From Rhynochetos jubatus (taxonomy: Eukaryota; Chordata; Aves; Eurypygiformes; Rhynochetidae), in assembly GCA_027574665.1 (NCBI GenBank), contig CM050654.1, positions 42,775,722-42,839,721 of the forward strand: a stretch of DNA of 64,000 bases, read 5' to 3'. Every line of letters starts with the position of its first letter. Position 1 is the first letter of the stretch. The notes beneath the pieces are model-generated. The model was not told the DNA's origin. It ran no database searches and saw nothing but the letters and a program-made list of their open reading frames with translations. Positions 32,466 through 43,718 of the stretch are shown here, piece after piece. The position numbers and the translations under genes are program-made.

Positions 32466-33025
32466 CAACCAGATCCTGGGCTGGATCCAGAGCAGCGTGG
32501 TCAGGGGGGCGAGGGGGAGACCCCCCTGCAGTTCTGCCTCCAGCCCTGGGGCCCCCAACAGCAGGAGGACACGGAGCTGTTGGAGCGGGGCCAGAGGAGG
32601 CCACGGAGATGCTGCGAGGGCTGGAGCCCCTCTGCCCTGGGGCCAGGCTGGGGGAGTTGGGGGGTTCTGCTGGAGAAGGGAAGGCTCTGGGGAGACCTCA
32701 GAGCCCCTTCCAGTGCCTGGGGGGGTACAGGAGAGCTCAGAGGGCTTTCCCAAGGGCAGGGTGTGACAGGACAAGGGGTGATGGGTTTAAATGGAAAGAG
32801 GGAGATTGAGATGGGTCATGGGGAAGGAATTCTTCCCGCAGAGGGTGGGGGGCACTGGGACAGGTTGCCCAGAGAAGCTGTGGGTGCCCCATCCCTGGGA
32901 GTGTCCAAGGCCAGGCTGGATGAGGCTGGGAGCAACCTGGGCTATGGAAGGTGTCCCTGCCTATGGCAAGGGTGGCACTGGGGGGGCTTTAAGGTCCCTC
33001 CAACCCAAACCACCCTGTGATTCAG
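32466..33025 (+). mobile_element. CR1 LINE 3' region, one of the two longest copies
   Basis: Plus-orientation copy of about 560 bp. It begins near CCAGATCCTGGGCTGGATCC, with GTTCTGCCTCCAGCCCTGGG and GGAGCGGGGCCAGAGGAGG, then runs through the same 3' untranslated region as the others to CAAACCACCCTGTGATTC. A segment before the GGAGACCCCCCTGCAG motif, present in the copy at 15278-15828, appears deleted. Confidence 0.95.
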
Positions 33026-34009
33026 AGGCAAATCAGGCACCGCTCCCCCTGGGCCTCATCCCTGTTAAGGTGGGATGCAGAGCCCCTGGATCAGCAGGAA
33101 GCTGCTCGCTTCAGCAAGCGTTTGCTCCACCAAGGCCCTGCGCCCCCTCAACCCATCCCGAGCTCCATGACGAGGGGCATTAACCACATTAATGACTTCA
33201 CACTGCGCAGCAAACCAACCCCGTCTCCCAGAGGCAGGGGCGAGGGGAGGCGTGCCGGGGGGGACGGGAACCAGCAGAGCCAAGAGCTGGATGAGCCCAC
33301 CCAGGCTGCAGTATGGCCAACGGCACAAAGGCAACACCCCAGAACGCTTTGGGTTTGTGTTACACGTAGCTGGGGCTACGCAATCTGCACGCTGCTGCCG
33401 CTCTGCAGAGGGGGCAAACATGCCTGCGTTAGGGCAGTCTCGGTCGTAAATCACCAAACTGCAGGACCAGGACCCAAAAATAGACTGTGAGCCTGATCCA
33501 GAGCACATCAGGCAGAAGAAAGGTCCCTACAGCTTGGGCATAGAGAATCCTGGACTCCTAATGAGTCCTGGATGGGGTCCCAGGTCATCCTGGTGCTGTT
33601 CTGGGAAATGGCCTACATTTATGTCCCGTTATTTAATATCAGCCTGAAAAAAGAATAAAAAGCCTGCTTTCCTCAGCTTGCTGTTTGCCTGCCGCTCTTC
33701 CCATCCCAGGATGTTAATTTTTTACCCCGTTCATTTTTTCCCCCTTTGCCCTGATATTTTTCTCTAATTTGGTGAGCTCAGCAAGGTGTTTGGGACGCAC
33801 TCGGCAGAGCACAATATATCACCCGCCGTGAGATCCTGGGGTTTTCTAGGTTGGGAAATGACGTGGTTAACTGCAGAGCGAACACTTGTCCGGGGAAGGG
33901 GAAATCCTCCCTGCCGTGGGGTGGTCTGGGAGACTTTCCCTGCGGAGCCGCGGGTCCGGCCAGTGCTGGGCGCTGACGGGAGCCCGACAAGGAGTTGATA
34001 AACCAGGGC
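33026..34009. other. Intergenic DNA, no gene seen
   Basis: Unique sequence. T-rich patches at 33710-33770 are the only compositional feature. The frames are short and unconvincing. Confidence 0.5.
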
Positions 34010-34400
34010 TGCCCCACTGCTCGGAGACGCTTCATAACTGATTGTTTTAATACCAAAGTGACACCGAAGGGGGGTCAAGTAAATAAATATGCATGCCTCG
34101 CCAGTTCAAAATAATAAAATTCCAATGTGTGCAAGCCTGCTTGTTGAACATATGTTTGCAGCACGGCTAAGCCATCTGGCTCAATGTCAAGCATTTACAC
34201 CAACTGCAGTCTTACACTACCTGACAGCAGAAAAGCTTTATTCCCTTGGTGTTTGGGCACAAATGGAGAAATATTATTGAAATGATTATCTGCATCAAGA
34301 CTCAGATTTGGTTTGACATTTAGCTGGCTCTGTTTAATCCAAAGGGTTGTCTGAATGAATAAAGAGAAGGGTTCCTCCAGAAGATGCTACAAGCAGCCAG
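34010..34400. promoter_or_regulatory. Strong candidate conserved non-coding element
   Basis: AT-leaning, repeat-free block of about 390 bp with AACTGATTGTTTTAATACC, TAAATAAATATGCATGCC, AAATAATAAAATTCC, AAATATTATTGAAATG and TGTTTAATCC words. A 63-codon frame (34089-34280) crosses it without domain similarity. Smooth composition and lack of repeats point to long-term constraint, which only alignment can prove. Confidence 0.48.
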
Positions 34401-35089
34401 GGAAAGCCAAATGATTAATGAGACTGAAAGGCTGGGTGGACCCTGCCCACCTCCACCCAGACCTCGGTGCCAAGAACTGCATATGAAATTAGTCCCGGGC
34501 TTTTGTAGCTTGTCAGGAGGATGGTCACGGCCGAAGGGGCTCTATTTTTGGACCTTAAGAAAACAAAAGAAATCACAGCGTTGCTTCCAGCCGAGCAGGA
34601 AAGCTCCGTGTCCTAATTAAAAACAATCTCTTAAGAGTCACAGGACAGCGAGACATGTTTTGGAGCCCTGACCCCATTCCCCTGACGCCAGCGGAGACGG
34701 CTGGTGCGGCAGGGCTTGGGGGAGCTCCCCCCGCGCCCCAGGGCAGAGGGGCTGGTGGCCCAAGGGGAGGGCAATTAAACCCCAAAGAAGCTGGACCCCT
34801 TCCTCTTTGTAGAAAAGTCTTCTGTAACACAGGAGGGGAGGGAAACCCCTGCCCTATGAAGTTTGGAGCGAGTTGAGGGAAGAGCGGGAGCAGGATTGGT
34901 CTGAACTCACGGGGCTGGGGAAGGCTCAGCCTGGCAAAGGCACATTTACCCAGGAAGTCAGACACACCCTATTGTAGAACAAAATAGGATGGAACCGGAA
35001 GGAGCAAGGCCCTGATCAGCGTTATGGTCCAGAAAATTGTGCTCTAAAGCGTAACCTCCTTCCCTCTTCCCACCGGAGAGCAGGCTGTA
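34401..35089. other. Intergenic DNA, nothing recognised
   Basis: Unique GC-rich sequence. A small CCTAATTAAAAACAATC patch at 34612-34628 is AT-rich. The 130-codon minus frame 34573-34965 has no known domain. Confidence 0.5.
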
Positions 35090-35430
35090 CTGGGTTTTTT
35101 CCTTTTCCCTTTATATCTCCACTTCTGATTGTTGATTTGGATTTAAAATTAATTTGGTGATTTGAGTTTAATAAGAATGTTAGACATGATTTCCTTCTCA
35201 CTCTTACTTTTAATTAACTTTTTAATTGAGATTTAAATGAATTCTAATGAACAGAATTGGTAGCCTAATTGATTTGTTGCAGCAGCGTAGTGAGGGATCA
35301 GTATGCTGGCAGCATTTTGATAGATTGCTCCGCGATGTCGAACAGTTTCCAGGTTAATTTTTTGGCAGAGGTTACTTCATGGCGGCAGAAAACAATAATT
35401 TAGATTTATTCGTAAACAGCTCCTCGTAAG
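35090..35430. promoter_or_regulatory. Candidate conserved non-coding element, TAATTA-rich
   Basis: AT-rich, repeat-free, with AAAATTAATTTGGTG, ACTTTTAATTAAC, TTTTTAATTGAG, AGCCTAATTGATTTG and ACAATAATTTAG. At least four TAAT-core homeodomain words fall within 150 bp. Stops occur in all frames. Confidence 0.47.
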
Positions 35431-35670
35431 GGTATGGCCCGCGGTGTTTACACAAACGCGCGCTTCGGCGCAGCATTATTTTGCCACCTACTAATGCCTC
35501 GTCAGGAGCGTGTCCTGTTGGTGCAGGGAGGAGCGGGTTTTCCCTGCCGGCTCCTGGGACCAACAAGGAGCAGCCGAGCAGCAGCTGGTCCTTGGGCTGG
35601 GCCAAGGGGTGGACTCTGCGCACCCCTGGCAGGAGGCTGCCATCAGCCCACTGCTCTCCCCACCATATTC
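35431..35670. other. GC-rich spacer
   Basis: Unique sequence to the edge of a CR1 copy. No gene is seen. Confidence 0.5.
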
Positions 35671-35805
35671 ATGGAATCATGGAATGTTTTGGGTGGGAAG
35701 GGACCCTAAAGCCCCCCCAGTGCCACCCCCTGCCATGGGCAGGGACACCTTCCATAGCCCAGGGTGCTCCAAGCCTCATCCAGCCTGGCCTTGGGCACTG
35801 CCAGT
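35671..35805 (-). mobile_element. CR1 LINE 3' fragment
   Basis: It starts ATGGAATCATGGAATG, then TTTTGGGTGGGAAGGGACC. It is 5'-truncated after GGCCTTGGGCACTGCCAGTG at about 35805. Confidence 0.95.
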
Positions 35806-37019
35806 GTTCCAAACATAATCTATCTCCCTCCTCCATCAGGAAAGCTCATTAGAAGCTGGGCTGGCATGAGGAGACACAGCACAGAAAGCTGGGATCAGAC
35901 CCCCAGGATGACCCCCAAGCTGGGGAGACCCTGCCTGGCTTCTTCTGCCCACCTCAAACCCCCAGCTGCCTGGAGTACCCGGGGGCTGCTGGCGCTTCCC
36001 GACACAGTGCTTGGGTTTCTTCCCGTCCTGGGTGTAAATCAGCGACGCTGGGGCTATGTGGGTGTAAATGCAAAGCTTCAGAGACGTTACTGCGGTGAGA
36101 GGATAAAGCAGGATGGATGGAGAACAGGGACGGTGTGGGGAAATAGGATGAAAGAGAGAAATACTACCAGCAATGCCCAAGATGCCTTGAAATACAGGGA
36201 GTCGGGTTGAAAAGTGCCATTTTACGACTTGTAAGGAATTTATGGGAAAATAATATTCAAAGGCTGGCACCTTTTGGAAGCTTAGCTTTTCCAAAATACT
36301 AAGCTGTTAGCTGGGAAGAGAGATCCATGGAAAACATTAACACCCCCACCTCAGTTTCCCTGGGCAGAGGCGGGCGAGGCTGGGCTGGCGGAGGGGTCTG
36401 CAGCGGGGCGATGCTGCGGCAGCCGGCTGGCGCAAAAACCCCTTCCCCGCTGCACACACGCAGCAACCTCTGACTTCGGAGAGGCTCTTTGCCAGTTAAA
36501 TGATATCATTTTTTGTGGAATTAATTAAGAAATTAGCAATTTTCAAAACATTTCTGGTGATGTAGAGCCGCGGGCTGGCTCTGGCCCGGTGTGCCGTTAG
36601 AGCAGAGGAGGTTTAACAACACTGATGTTCTAGAGGAGAAAAAATCTGTCCATTCAGTGGTTTCCACGCATGAACAAAGTATAAAACATGGCAGTAGCAT
36701 GTGGTACCTGCACTGTGCATCCCTGCGTGGCTCCTCAGCAGGGACTTTGTCTCCACCCCTCTGCCTCTCCCCCTGGATATGGAAGGATGCACCCATGGCA
36801 AGCCCTGGGCTCCGTCCCCACGGGGCCTCGACGAGGGCTCCAACAGCTGGGACCCCCGGGACAGTGCGGGGGGTGAATGAACACCAAGCGTGGCCCCACG
36901 CTCTGGGGGTGTGTGACTTACGTCTCATGTTATCAGGAAAGAACAAAGCAGCAAGTGGAAACAAAACGTGTTGGGATCCTTTCCCGTTCCCCTCCCGGAT
37001 ACAACGGCGGGAGAGTCAC
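35806..37019. other. Intergenic DNA, no gene seen
   Basis: Unique sequence. A small AT-rich patch at 36495-36545 (TGATATCATTTTTTGTGG, AATTAATTAAGAAATTAG) could be a minor regulatory core. Overlapping frames at 36533-36964 (minus) and 36591-37157 (plus) are without known domains. Confidence 0.45.
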
Positions 37020-37260
37020 GGAAAAACCATGAGAATGGTAATTTGCTTCAGTGTGCTCCATGTAGAGTGTTGGGTAGATCACAAACTCGAGATTAAAGAG
37101 AGCGCCTTTCGCAAACGCGGATTAATTTTGTTTTTCAACTCCTTAAGCTGCTGTTAACACCTTTTCTGCAATCAGTACCGTATCTTTTAAGTTAATTAGT
37201 TCTGGAAAAGAATTACTAGTGTAATTTGTGATGAGACCTCCCTCCCTTTCATTCACCAGA
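37020..37260. promoter_or_regulatory. Candidate conserved non-coding element
   Basis: AT-leaning block with GCGGATTAATTTTG, TTTTAAGTTAATTAGTTC and AAAGAATTACTAGTG words. It is repeat-free. Enhancer call by composition only. Confidence 0.36.
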
Positions 37261-38499
37261 CAGAGCAGCGTCTGATGTGGATAAAAGGACCACTGGAGGC
37301 TCCTCCAGTGAAGAGAGATGGCGAGAGACGGGCTCAGATAACATCTTCAAACCATTTATCCCCCTTCAGCTCTGCAAACGGGGGGAGCTGAGGTTTCAGC
37401 TGGCGTGAAGTGTACAATTCCATAACCTTTGGAGAGTTTCCTTGAGTTAGATTCCTACACACCGCACATCCCACGCAGGAAGCACCTCACGCAGCAGGCG
37501 ATGCCTGTTTTTCTTGCACTGGCAGGTCCTCCGTGACTGGTTGATCTTGGGCCAACTTCTCCGTGGAATCCACCTGGTTTCTGCCTGCTCATCCCAACAG
37601 CTGCCCCCGAAGTTCTGGCCAGCTGCTGTGGGTGGCGCCGCCCATCCAAGTCCAAGGCGTCTCTGCCCAGACACGAAGGAAGCGCTCCGTTAGCTCTGCA
37701 CCCAGTGCCTGTGGGGCTCTTTTAATTCCCTCACAAAGTCACAACCATTTTCCATGTCTCGTTACCATCACAAACTCCTAACTCCAGATCCTGCACGGTT
37801 TCCAGCTGGAACCGTGGGTTAGCACAGTCCCGCTTGAGTTGTCTGGGGTCATCGACAGCGCCAGCGCCCTTTGACGAGCGACGCTGCAGGCTCTGTGAGG
37901 CTCGCTACGAAGCCAGGATGAGTTACGTGTTCTGCACAGACTGGTGTGGGGCTTACACGTTGAATTATGACGCTGCTCTGATGAAGATGGCTGGGCGTCA
38001 GCAGAGCCGGAGCTCCCACAACGCCACTTCCAGCTTTGTCGCTGTGGCCGAGGAATTGGCCTTGGGTGAGTGACACCCGCTGACCTTAGCCAACTCCCCA
38101 CGTGTTTATCGGTGTATTTTAACATGCAGGAACCATCCACGCTGAACTTTCACAACATCTCTGTGACTGGCTGTCCAGCTCAACAGCGTCAATATCAAAC
38201 GGTAGTGCAGAAATTCACCTTCACAGCCGCCCAAAAGCTGACACGTGGGATGATCGGGATCCTCCTCTGGAACAGTGCTTTAGCTTCCAGTAAAAAACAG
38301 GAGCGACAGTGGAAATTCCCTGCGCTTCCCATCCTGGTGAAAGCCCAGAGACGTTGGTAACACCCCGGTGCAGCCCGTGAAGCTGGGGTTAGGGCAGGGG
38401 GAAGCAGCGGCAGCCACGGCCAGCTCCGGGCAGCATCCAGAGGCATGCCTGACCCTTAGGGATAATAAATTTCTTTTAGGGAAGCTAATCCTGTTAGAA
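37261..38499. other. Intergenic DNA, no gene seen
   Basis: Unique sequence of average composition. Frames on both strands near 37780-38140 overlap without domains. Confidence 0.5.
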
Positions 38500-38900
38500 A
38501 TGTGCAGAAGGGTGACTTGACAATATTGGCTTCCGATACTAACACTTTGCATTAACACTGACTAATTCAATTCAAAGGGAAGCATGTACGTAAAAAATAG
38601 TCCCCTTCAAGTGTGTTTTCCCTACAAGCCCCAGTATAGTGCTCAGCCCGTCCCTTTACACAGAGCTTGTGTCTAACAGCGCAATCACTATCAACTTCCC
38701 TGCTGGGAGTGAAGGAGGTTTATTCATAACTTGCAACGGGTTCAGTCGTCGTGCCACGCGAGAAAACCAGCCGGGAGAAACTGCAACAACTCAAAACCAT
38801 AGCGATGGGTGGGAAGTGGTTACTGGTTGTTTTAATGAAAATTGAAGCTCTGTTAACCCATAATTGCAAGTAACAACCTGCTATTGTCTTACAGTGTTAC
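38500..38900. other. Mildly AT-rich intergenic DNA
   Basis: Repeat-free sequence with CATTAACACTGACTAATTC and CATAATTGCAAG words. It is weaker than the blocks called regulatory, so I leave it unassigned. Confidence 0.4.
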
Positions 38901-40849
38901 CCAACTTCTCAGCGCCCCCATCATTCCCTAAATGCGACTGACAAGGACTATGGACGGAGTCGATCAGAGCTTGACCCAGTCGTCAGTCAGCTGAGAATCA
39001 ACCCCAATCCCCGGCACTTTCTTAACCTGCAAGGGTCAGGGCTCCATCGACATCCCTGGTGTAGGGCCAAAGCCAAGGCAGCGATGAGCTAAAGGGGAAA
39101 AACCCTCTGAATCCCCGCTGCCACCGAGGAATCTGTTGGACAGGACGCAGCGGCGTGAGGCTGCTCTACCCCTGTGTGCAGTGCTCCGGCAGGACGGGGG
39201 CTCGGGGTCTGCGTGCCCACCCCGCCATGCCCCCTCCACCATCCTCTTGCTCCCCGTGGCTCTGTGTTTGCATCGGCCTCGCTGCTCTCATGCTGCGGGT
39301 AGCTGGGTGCTTCTCAGCACACCCCACAGCGCCCAGCACCTCCGCCTCTGGACACCCGATGCCAGGTTTTTTCATGGAAGCTACCTGATACGGTTTTGTT
39401 GTCTATTCCTCTGGTTTTTTCCAAGCTGCCTTCAGGGCTGAATTGTTCTGTGGGACTGGTTGGGGCTTTTTGTGTATTTCAGCTTTAATTTTAAACTGGG
39501 CAGGACTGAAGTTCTGGTGCTGCTGCAGCTCGATGCTTCGCTCATGGAAACGTCTCTTCTATGACTAGACCTCGCTGTCACCACCCACAGGTTGTGTACC
39601 AACCCTCACAGTTTAGCTACCGGGTTTTAAATTGTCCTGCAACCATGGTCTTCCATGGTCCCGTTCCAGCCATAAATAATTAGTATTTGAAAATGAAGGA
39701 GAGCCTGGATATAGCTTTCTGGTTCTCAGCTAACGGCTCAGCCCAGCTGGCAACCCAGCCTGCCTCCCAGCTCCCTGAAACCAAGGCGGATCGGCTGCCC
39801 AAGCCAGGCACCCCTCTCTCCCTAACGCTGGAGGGTTTCACTATCCTCTGCCCTGACATCCCAGTGCTTCCAGACCTGGCACTGGGCTGCTGGACACCCA
39901 CCCACTGGCTGAGCCACGGCAGCAGCCAGCGCTCCCCGTGCAGGACCGACGTGACCTGCTGTATTAACCCACCCGACTCAGCGTGGCGTTTGATCATTAG
40001 AGAGGTGTTCCTTCATTTATTTTTTACATACTGCAGTTAATTGCACCGTCTCTGGTTGTGCTGATGATTTTTGCTCCTCCTCAGCCCAGTAATGAACAAT
40101 TACTCACAGGTCTCGTGGCGATGCCTACAGGCAGGACACGACAACTCGATTTGTTCTTGGTGTGAACCGGCTCTGATGGCTTTTTGGGGTTCTTCTCCCG
40201 GGTTCCCTTCCCCTGCAAAGGCAGGTGGTGTTTCCGTTCACTCCATACCTGATGGTGAGTACCAGCGGGCTGAGTGGTGGCCGAGTCCCTGCAGGCGCTG
40301 CTTGGAGTTGACGCTGCTCCCGCACCATCATCATCCTCCAAGGCTGGAGCCGCCGGTGAGTGCCTGGGGCTGCCACGCGCTCAGGGGGTGGCAAGGTGGG
40401 TGCGTGGCCCCCTCGCTGAGAGCTCAGCTCTGGGCGGGAACTTGACCAGGCAGGAGACGTTCTCACCGCAGGCACAGCCTCAGCATCCTCTTCTGGACGC
40501 TTGGAAGACGTTTTCTTACATGACTTTGCCAAGGCGTGAGGGCTAGAAACGGTGGGAAATGCCAGGAAAAGTGAGGCTGGAAAGGGGCAGAGTCAAAAAG
40601 CTGTTTCAGGTGCCTATTTTTTCCTTCAGAAACACAAAATTGTGTGTACACCTCCCAGATGACTCCAGGACCATAGCGGTACGAGTTTACGTACCAGGGA
40701 GGTTCCTCGTGTGCTCGTTGCTTTCCGTAAACGATGCTCCGAGTATCCACTTCTACGATATCATCTGCCAAGGTCTTCTGAATCTCTGCTTTGCATTAAA
40801 GACAAATAATTCTTCACAATTAATGTGCTTTGAGGGTTTCCTGGCAGAG
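38901..40849. other. GC-rich intergenic DNA, no gene seen
   Basis: About 1.9 kb of unique sequence. Short AT-rich spots occur near 39670-39690 and 40010-40035. Open frames on both strands overlap and have no recognisable domain. Confidence 0.45.
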
Positions 40850-41160
40850 GAACATAATTAACTCTTTGCTGGCCTAACTAATTTCTGCATTTTAAAAAAA
40901 GAAGCCCGATAATGACAAAAGTGGAGCACTCAATCCGCAGGATAGCCATTAGCTGCACGCGGGTGTTGTGCAGTCTCCATTCAGGCCACAATTACTGTCA
41001 GGGAATTGCACTGGAAGCTACTTCTTGTACGCAAACAAGAACACTGTTCATTAAAGGCCACTTTCAGTAAAATACAATCTATATTTTTAATGAATATTTG
41101 AGGAAGAAAATACAATCTTGGATTTGGAAACCTGCGATAGGGTTATTATTCTTTTAATAA
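40850..41160. promoter_or_regulatory. Candidate conserved non-coding element
   Basis: AT-rich, repeat-free block with ACATAATTAACTC, CCTAACTAATTTCTGC, CCACAATTACTGTC, TGTTCATTAAAGGCC and TTTTTAATGAATATTTG. Its 3' edge lies just over 100 bp from a CR1 copy, which does not enter it. Confidence 0.45.
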
Positions 41161-41273
41161 CAGACTTCCCCAGGTACAGCGCCTGGCAGATGTTGGAGGC
41201 AGCAGAAATGAGATGGCTGGTGTAAGGGCTTCGGCTCCAGGGATGAGGAGCAGTGCTGACAGGAAGCTAAGGC

Positions 41274-41718
41274 CACAGAATCACGGAATGGTTTGGATGG
41301 AAGGGACATCAAAGCCCACCCAGCCCCAACCCCTGCCATGGGCAGGGACACCTTCCATAGCCCAGGTTGCTCCCAGCCTCATCCAGCCTGGCCTTGGGCA
41401 CTCCCAGGGATGGGGCACCCACAGCTTCTCTGGGCAACCTGTCCCAGTGCCCCCCACCCTCTGCGGGAAGAATTCCTTCCTGATATCTAATCTAAATCTC
41501 CCTGCTTTCAGTTTAAACCCCTTACCCCTTGTCCTGTCACTCCCTGCCCTTGGGAAAAGCCCCCCCCACCTTTCCTGTACCCCCCCAGGCACTGGAAGGG
41601 GCTCTGAGGTCTCCCCGGAGCCTTCCCTTCTCCAGGCTGAACCCCCCAACTCCCCCAGCCTGGCCCCATGGCAGAGGGGCTCCAGCCCTCGCAGCATCCC
41701 CATGGCCTCCTCTGGCTG
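41274..41718 (-). mobile_element. CR1 LINE 3' region
   Basis: It starts CACAGAATCACGGAATGG, then TTTGGATGGAAGGGACATC. It runs through the whole shared 3' region including CTGATATCTAATCTAAATC and CTGAACCCCCCAACTCCCCC, and is 5'-truncated at CATGGCCTCCTCTGG. The tail in frames 41281-41838 (minus) and 41529-43100 (plus) is CR1 and satellite derived. Confidence 0.96.
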
Positions 41719-41879
41719 ATGGCCACGCCGTGTTCGATAAGGCTTCCCCGGGGACACCCACAGCAGCCATCCCCCCACCTTCCCCCTGTCCATACACCCC
41801 ACACCCCCCCCCGCCCCGGGATGTCCCTGCGCTGTCACACCCTCCTGTATGGGACCCCAGGAACGCAGAGCGGATCAGG
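41719..41879. other. C-rich spacer
   Basis: Short unique C-rich sequence between the CR1 truncation point and the CpG-rich stretch. Confidence 0.5.
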
Positions 41880-42243
41880 GGCCCCCCACCCTGGTCCTCC
41901 GCGGATGGGGGGTGCTGTCAGAAAGGGGGCCACGAGGCGGAGCGGGGCGCTGGGGCGGGGGGCGGCTCCGCGGGGGCGCGCGGGGCCGGCGGCGCGGCCG
42001 CTGGCCGCTTGCGCACGGCAACACTGCCCTCTGTCGGCAACGGGGGGGTCCCGCGGGAGCGCGCCCTTCGGCCCGGCCTGCAGAGCCCCCCCACACCCCG
42101 CAACCCCCCCCGCAGCGGGTCCCGCCGCGCAGCGCAGAGCCGTCGGACACACCCGGCCCCGCGGGTCGCGGCTCTGCCCGGGCACAGCCGGGGCGGGGGC
42201 ACCTGCAGCCGGTCTCTCCAGGGCTGCCGCCGGCTTTCTCCAC
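41880..42243. promoter_or_regulatory. CpG-island-like stretch
   Basis: The most CpG-dense part of the window, with GC-only runs such as GGGGGCGCGCGGGGCC. It holds a CTGCCCTCTGTCGG word at about 42024-42037 that partly matches the CTCF consensus on the reverse strand (10 of 13 informative bases). CpG islands usually mark promoters or unmethylated regulatory DNA. No first exon or splice site could be defined, so the transcript, if any, is unknown. Confidence 0.5.
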
Positions 42244-42931
42244 CATCCTCCATCCCATCCAGCACCAGCATCCCTCATCCCATCCAGCACCAGCATCCCT
42301 CATCCCATCCAGCACCAGCATCCCTCATCCCCATCCAGCACCAGCATCCCTCATCCCATCCAGCACCAGCATCCCTCATCCCCATCCCACACTGGCATCC
42401 CTCATCCCATCCAGCACCGGCATCCCTCATCCCATCCAGCACCGACATCCCTCATCCTCATCCAGCACCTGCACACCCATCTGCATCCGGCACCAGCAGC
42501 CTCTATCCCAATCCAGCACCAGCATCCTCCATTTGCATCCAGCACCAGCATCCCTCATCCCCATCCCACACTGGCATCCCTCATCCCCATCCAGCACCAG
42601 CATCCCTCATCCCATCCAGCACCGGCATCCCTCATCCCCCATCCAGCACCTGCACACCCATCTGCATCCGGCACCAGCAGCCTCTATCCCAATCCAGCAC
42701 CAGCATCCTCCATTTGCATCCAGCACCAGCACCCCTCATCCCCATCCCACACTGGCATCCCTCATCCCCATCCAGCACCTGCACCCCTTATCTGCATCTG
42801 GCACCTGTACCCTTTATCCCCATCCAGCACCAGCATCCTTTATTTGCATCCAGCACCAGCATCTTTCATTCCCATCCAGCACCAGCATCCCTCATCCCTA
42901 TCCGGCACCGGCATCCTCCATCCCCATCCTG
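42244..42931. repeat. 25-26 bp minisatellite with 181-bp higher-order unit
   Basis: About 27 tandem units of ATCCAGCACCAGCATCCCTC type. A larger unit containing CACCTGCACACCCATCTGC and CCTCTATCCCAATCCAGC recurs with a 181 bp shift (42471 and 42652). All three plus-strand frames remain open (41529-43100, 41668-42978, 41849-43021), reading shifted HPAPASLIP/SSTSIPHP/IQHQHPSS peptides, a by-product of a stop-free unit. Not a gene. Confidence 0.97.
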
Positions 42932-43713
42932 CCCAGGCCGAGGGATGCTGCATGTCTGGGCTCCATCTCTGTTCCTGACCCCCCAGAAATCCACGTGGTT
43001 ACAGGTTCCATCAAAGGCTGAAGATGGGAACAGGTTTCAGAAGCCAGCTAATTCCTCATGGCATTCACTGGGAGGTCGGACTCGGGCTCTTGGTCCTTAG
43101 GTTTTCCATAAGGAAATTCAAAGGAAGTCCAAATGCCAGGAAAACATTGATTTGGAGGGGAGCAGAAGAGATCCAGTATCGGAGAAGTCAAAGCATTTTG
43201 CACACCTGTTCATCCGCATTTTCCACCTACGCTTCCCCGCTGTGTGTTACAGACAGGTGATCACAGCCAGACACAGCGTCCCGGCATTACTCTCTACTCT
43301 TTTCTTCCTACATGTGTAGAAACAGGTAAAAAATGTAAAATTCCCAGTTACTAAAATAGCGACTGACCTTAATGCCTGGGGTTAAACACTCTGCAATAGG
43401 ATTCCTGCCCTCCTTTAACTCAATCTGTTATTTTTAAACATCAGAGGTGTTTTGTGCGACGTCTCCCACGTTCTTTCACTGCCCAGCTGCCAGTTCCGAA
43501 TCCAGGGGCAACTACCATCGGCTCCTTCAGGTTTGTCCGAACCATTTCCCATGCCAGCAACTCAGGACTGCCACAGACCTGCACGGAGGTGGGATCCAGG
43601 CTCCAGCCCCCCGGAGGAGCGGGGAAGGGTCCCCAGCACGGCTTCGCAAAGCAGGCGATGCGCAGCGGGCTCCCTCTGCTCTTGGCTGTACCATTTTGTG
43701 CAAAACAGCCCCA
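42932..43713. other. Intergenic DNA, nothing recognised
   Basis: Unique sequence up to the target-site duplication of the LTR. No gene is seen. Confidence 0.5.
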
Positions 43714-43718
43714 GAGTT

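Noticed and set aside
41529-43100. A 523-codon plus-strand frame, the longest in the window
   Set aside because: It runs through a CR1 copy, a CpG-rich stretch and a minisatellite open in all three frames; no domain and no consistent frame.
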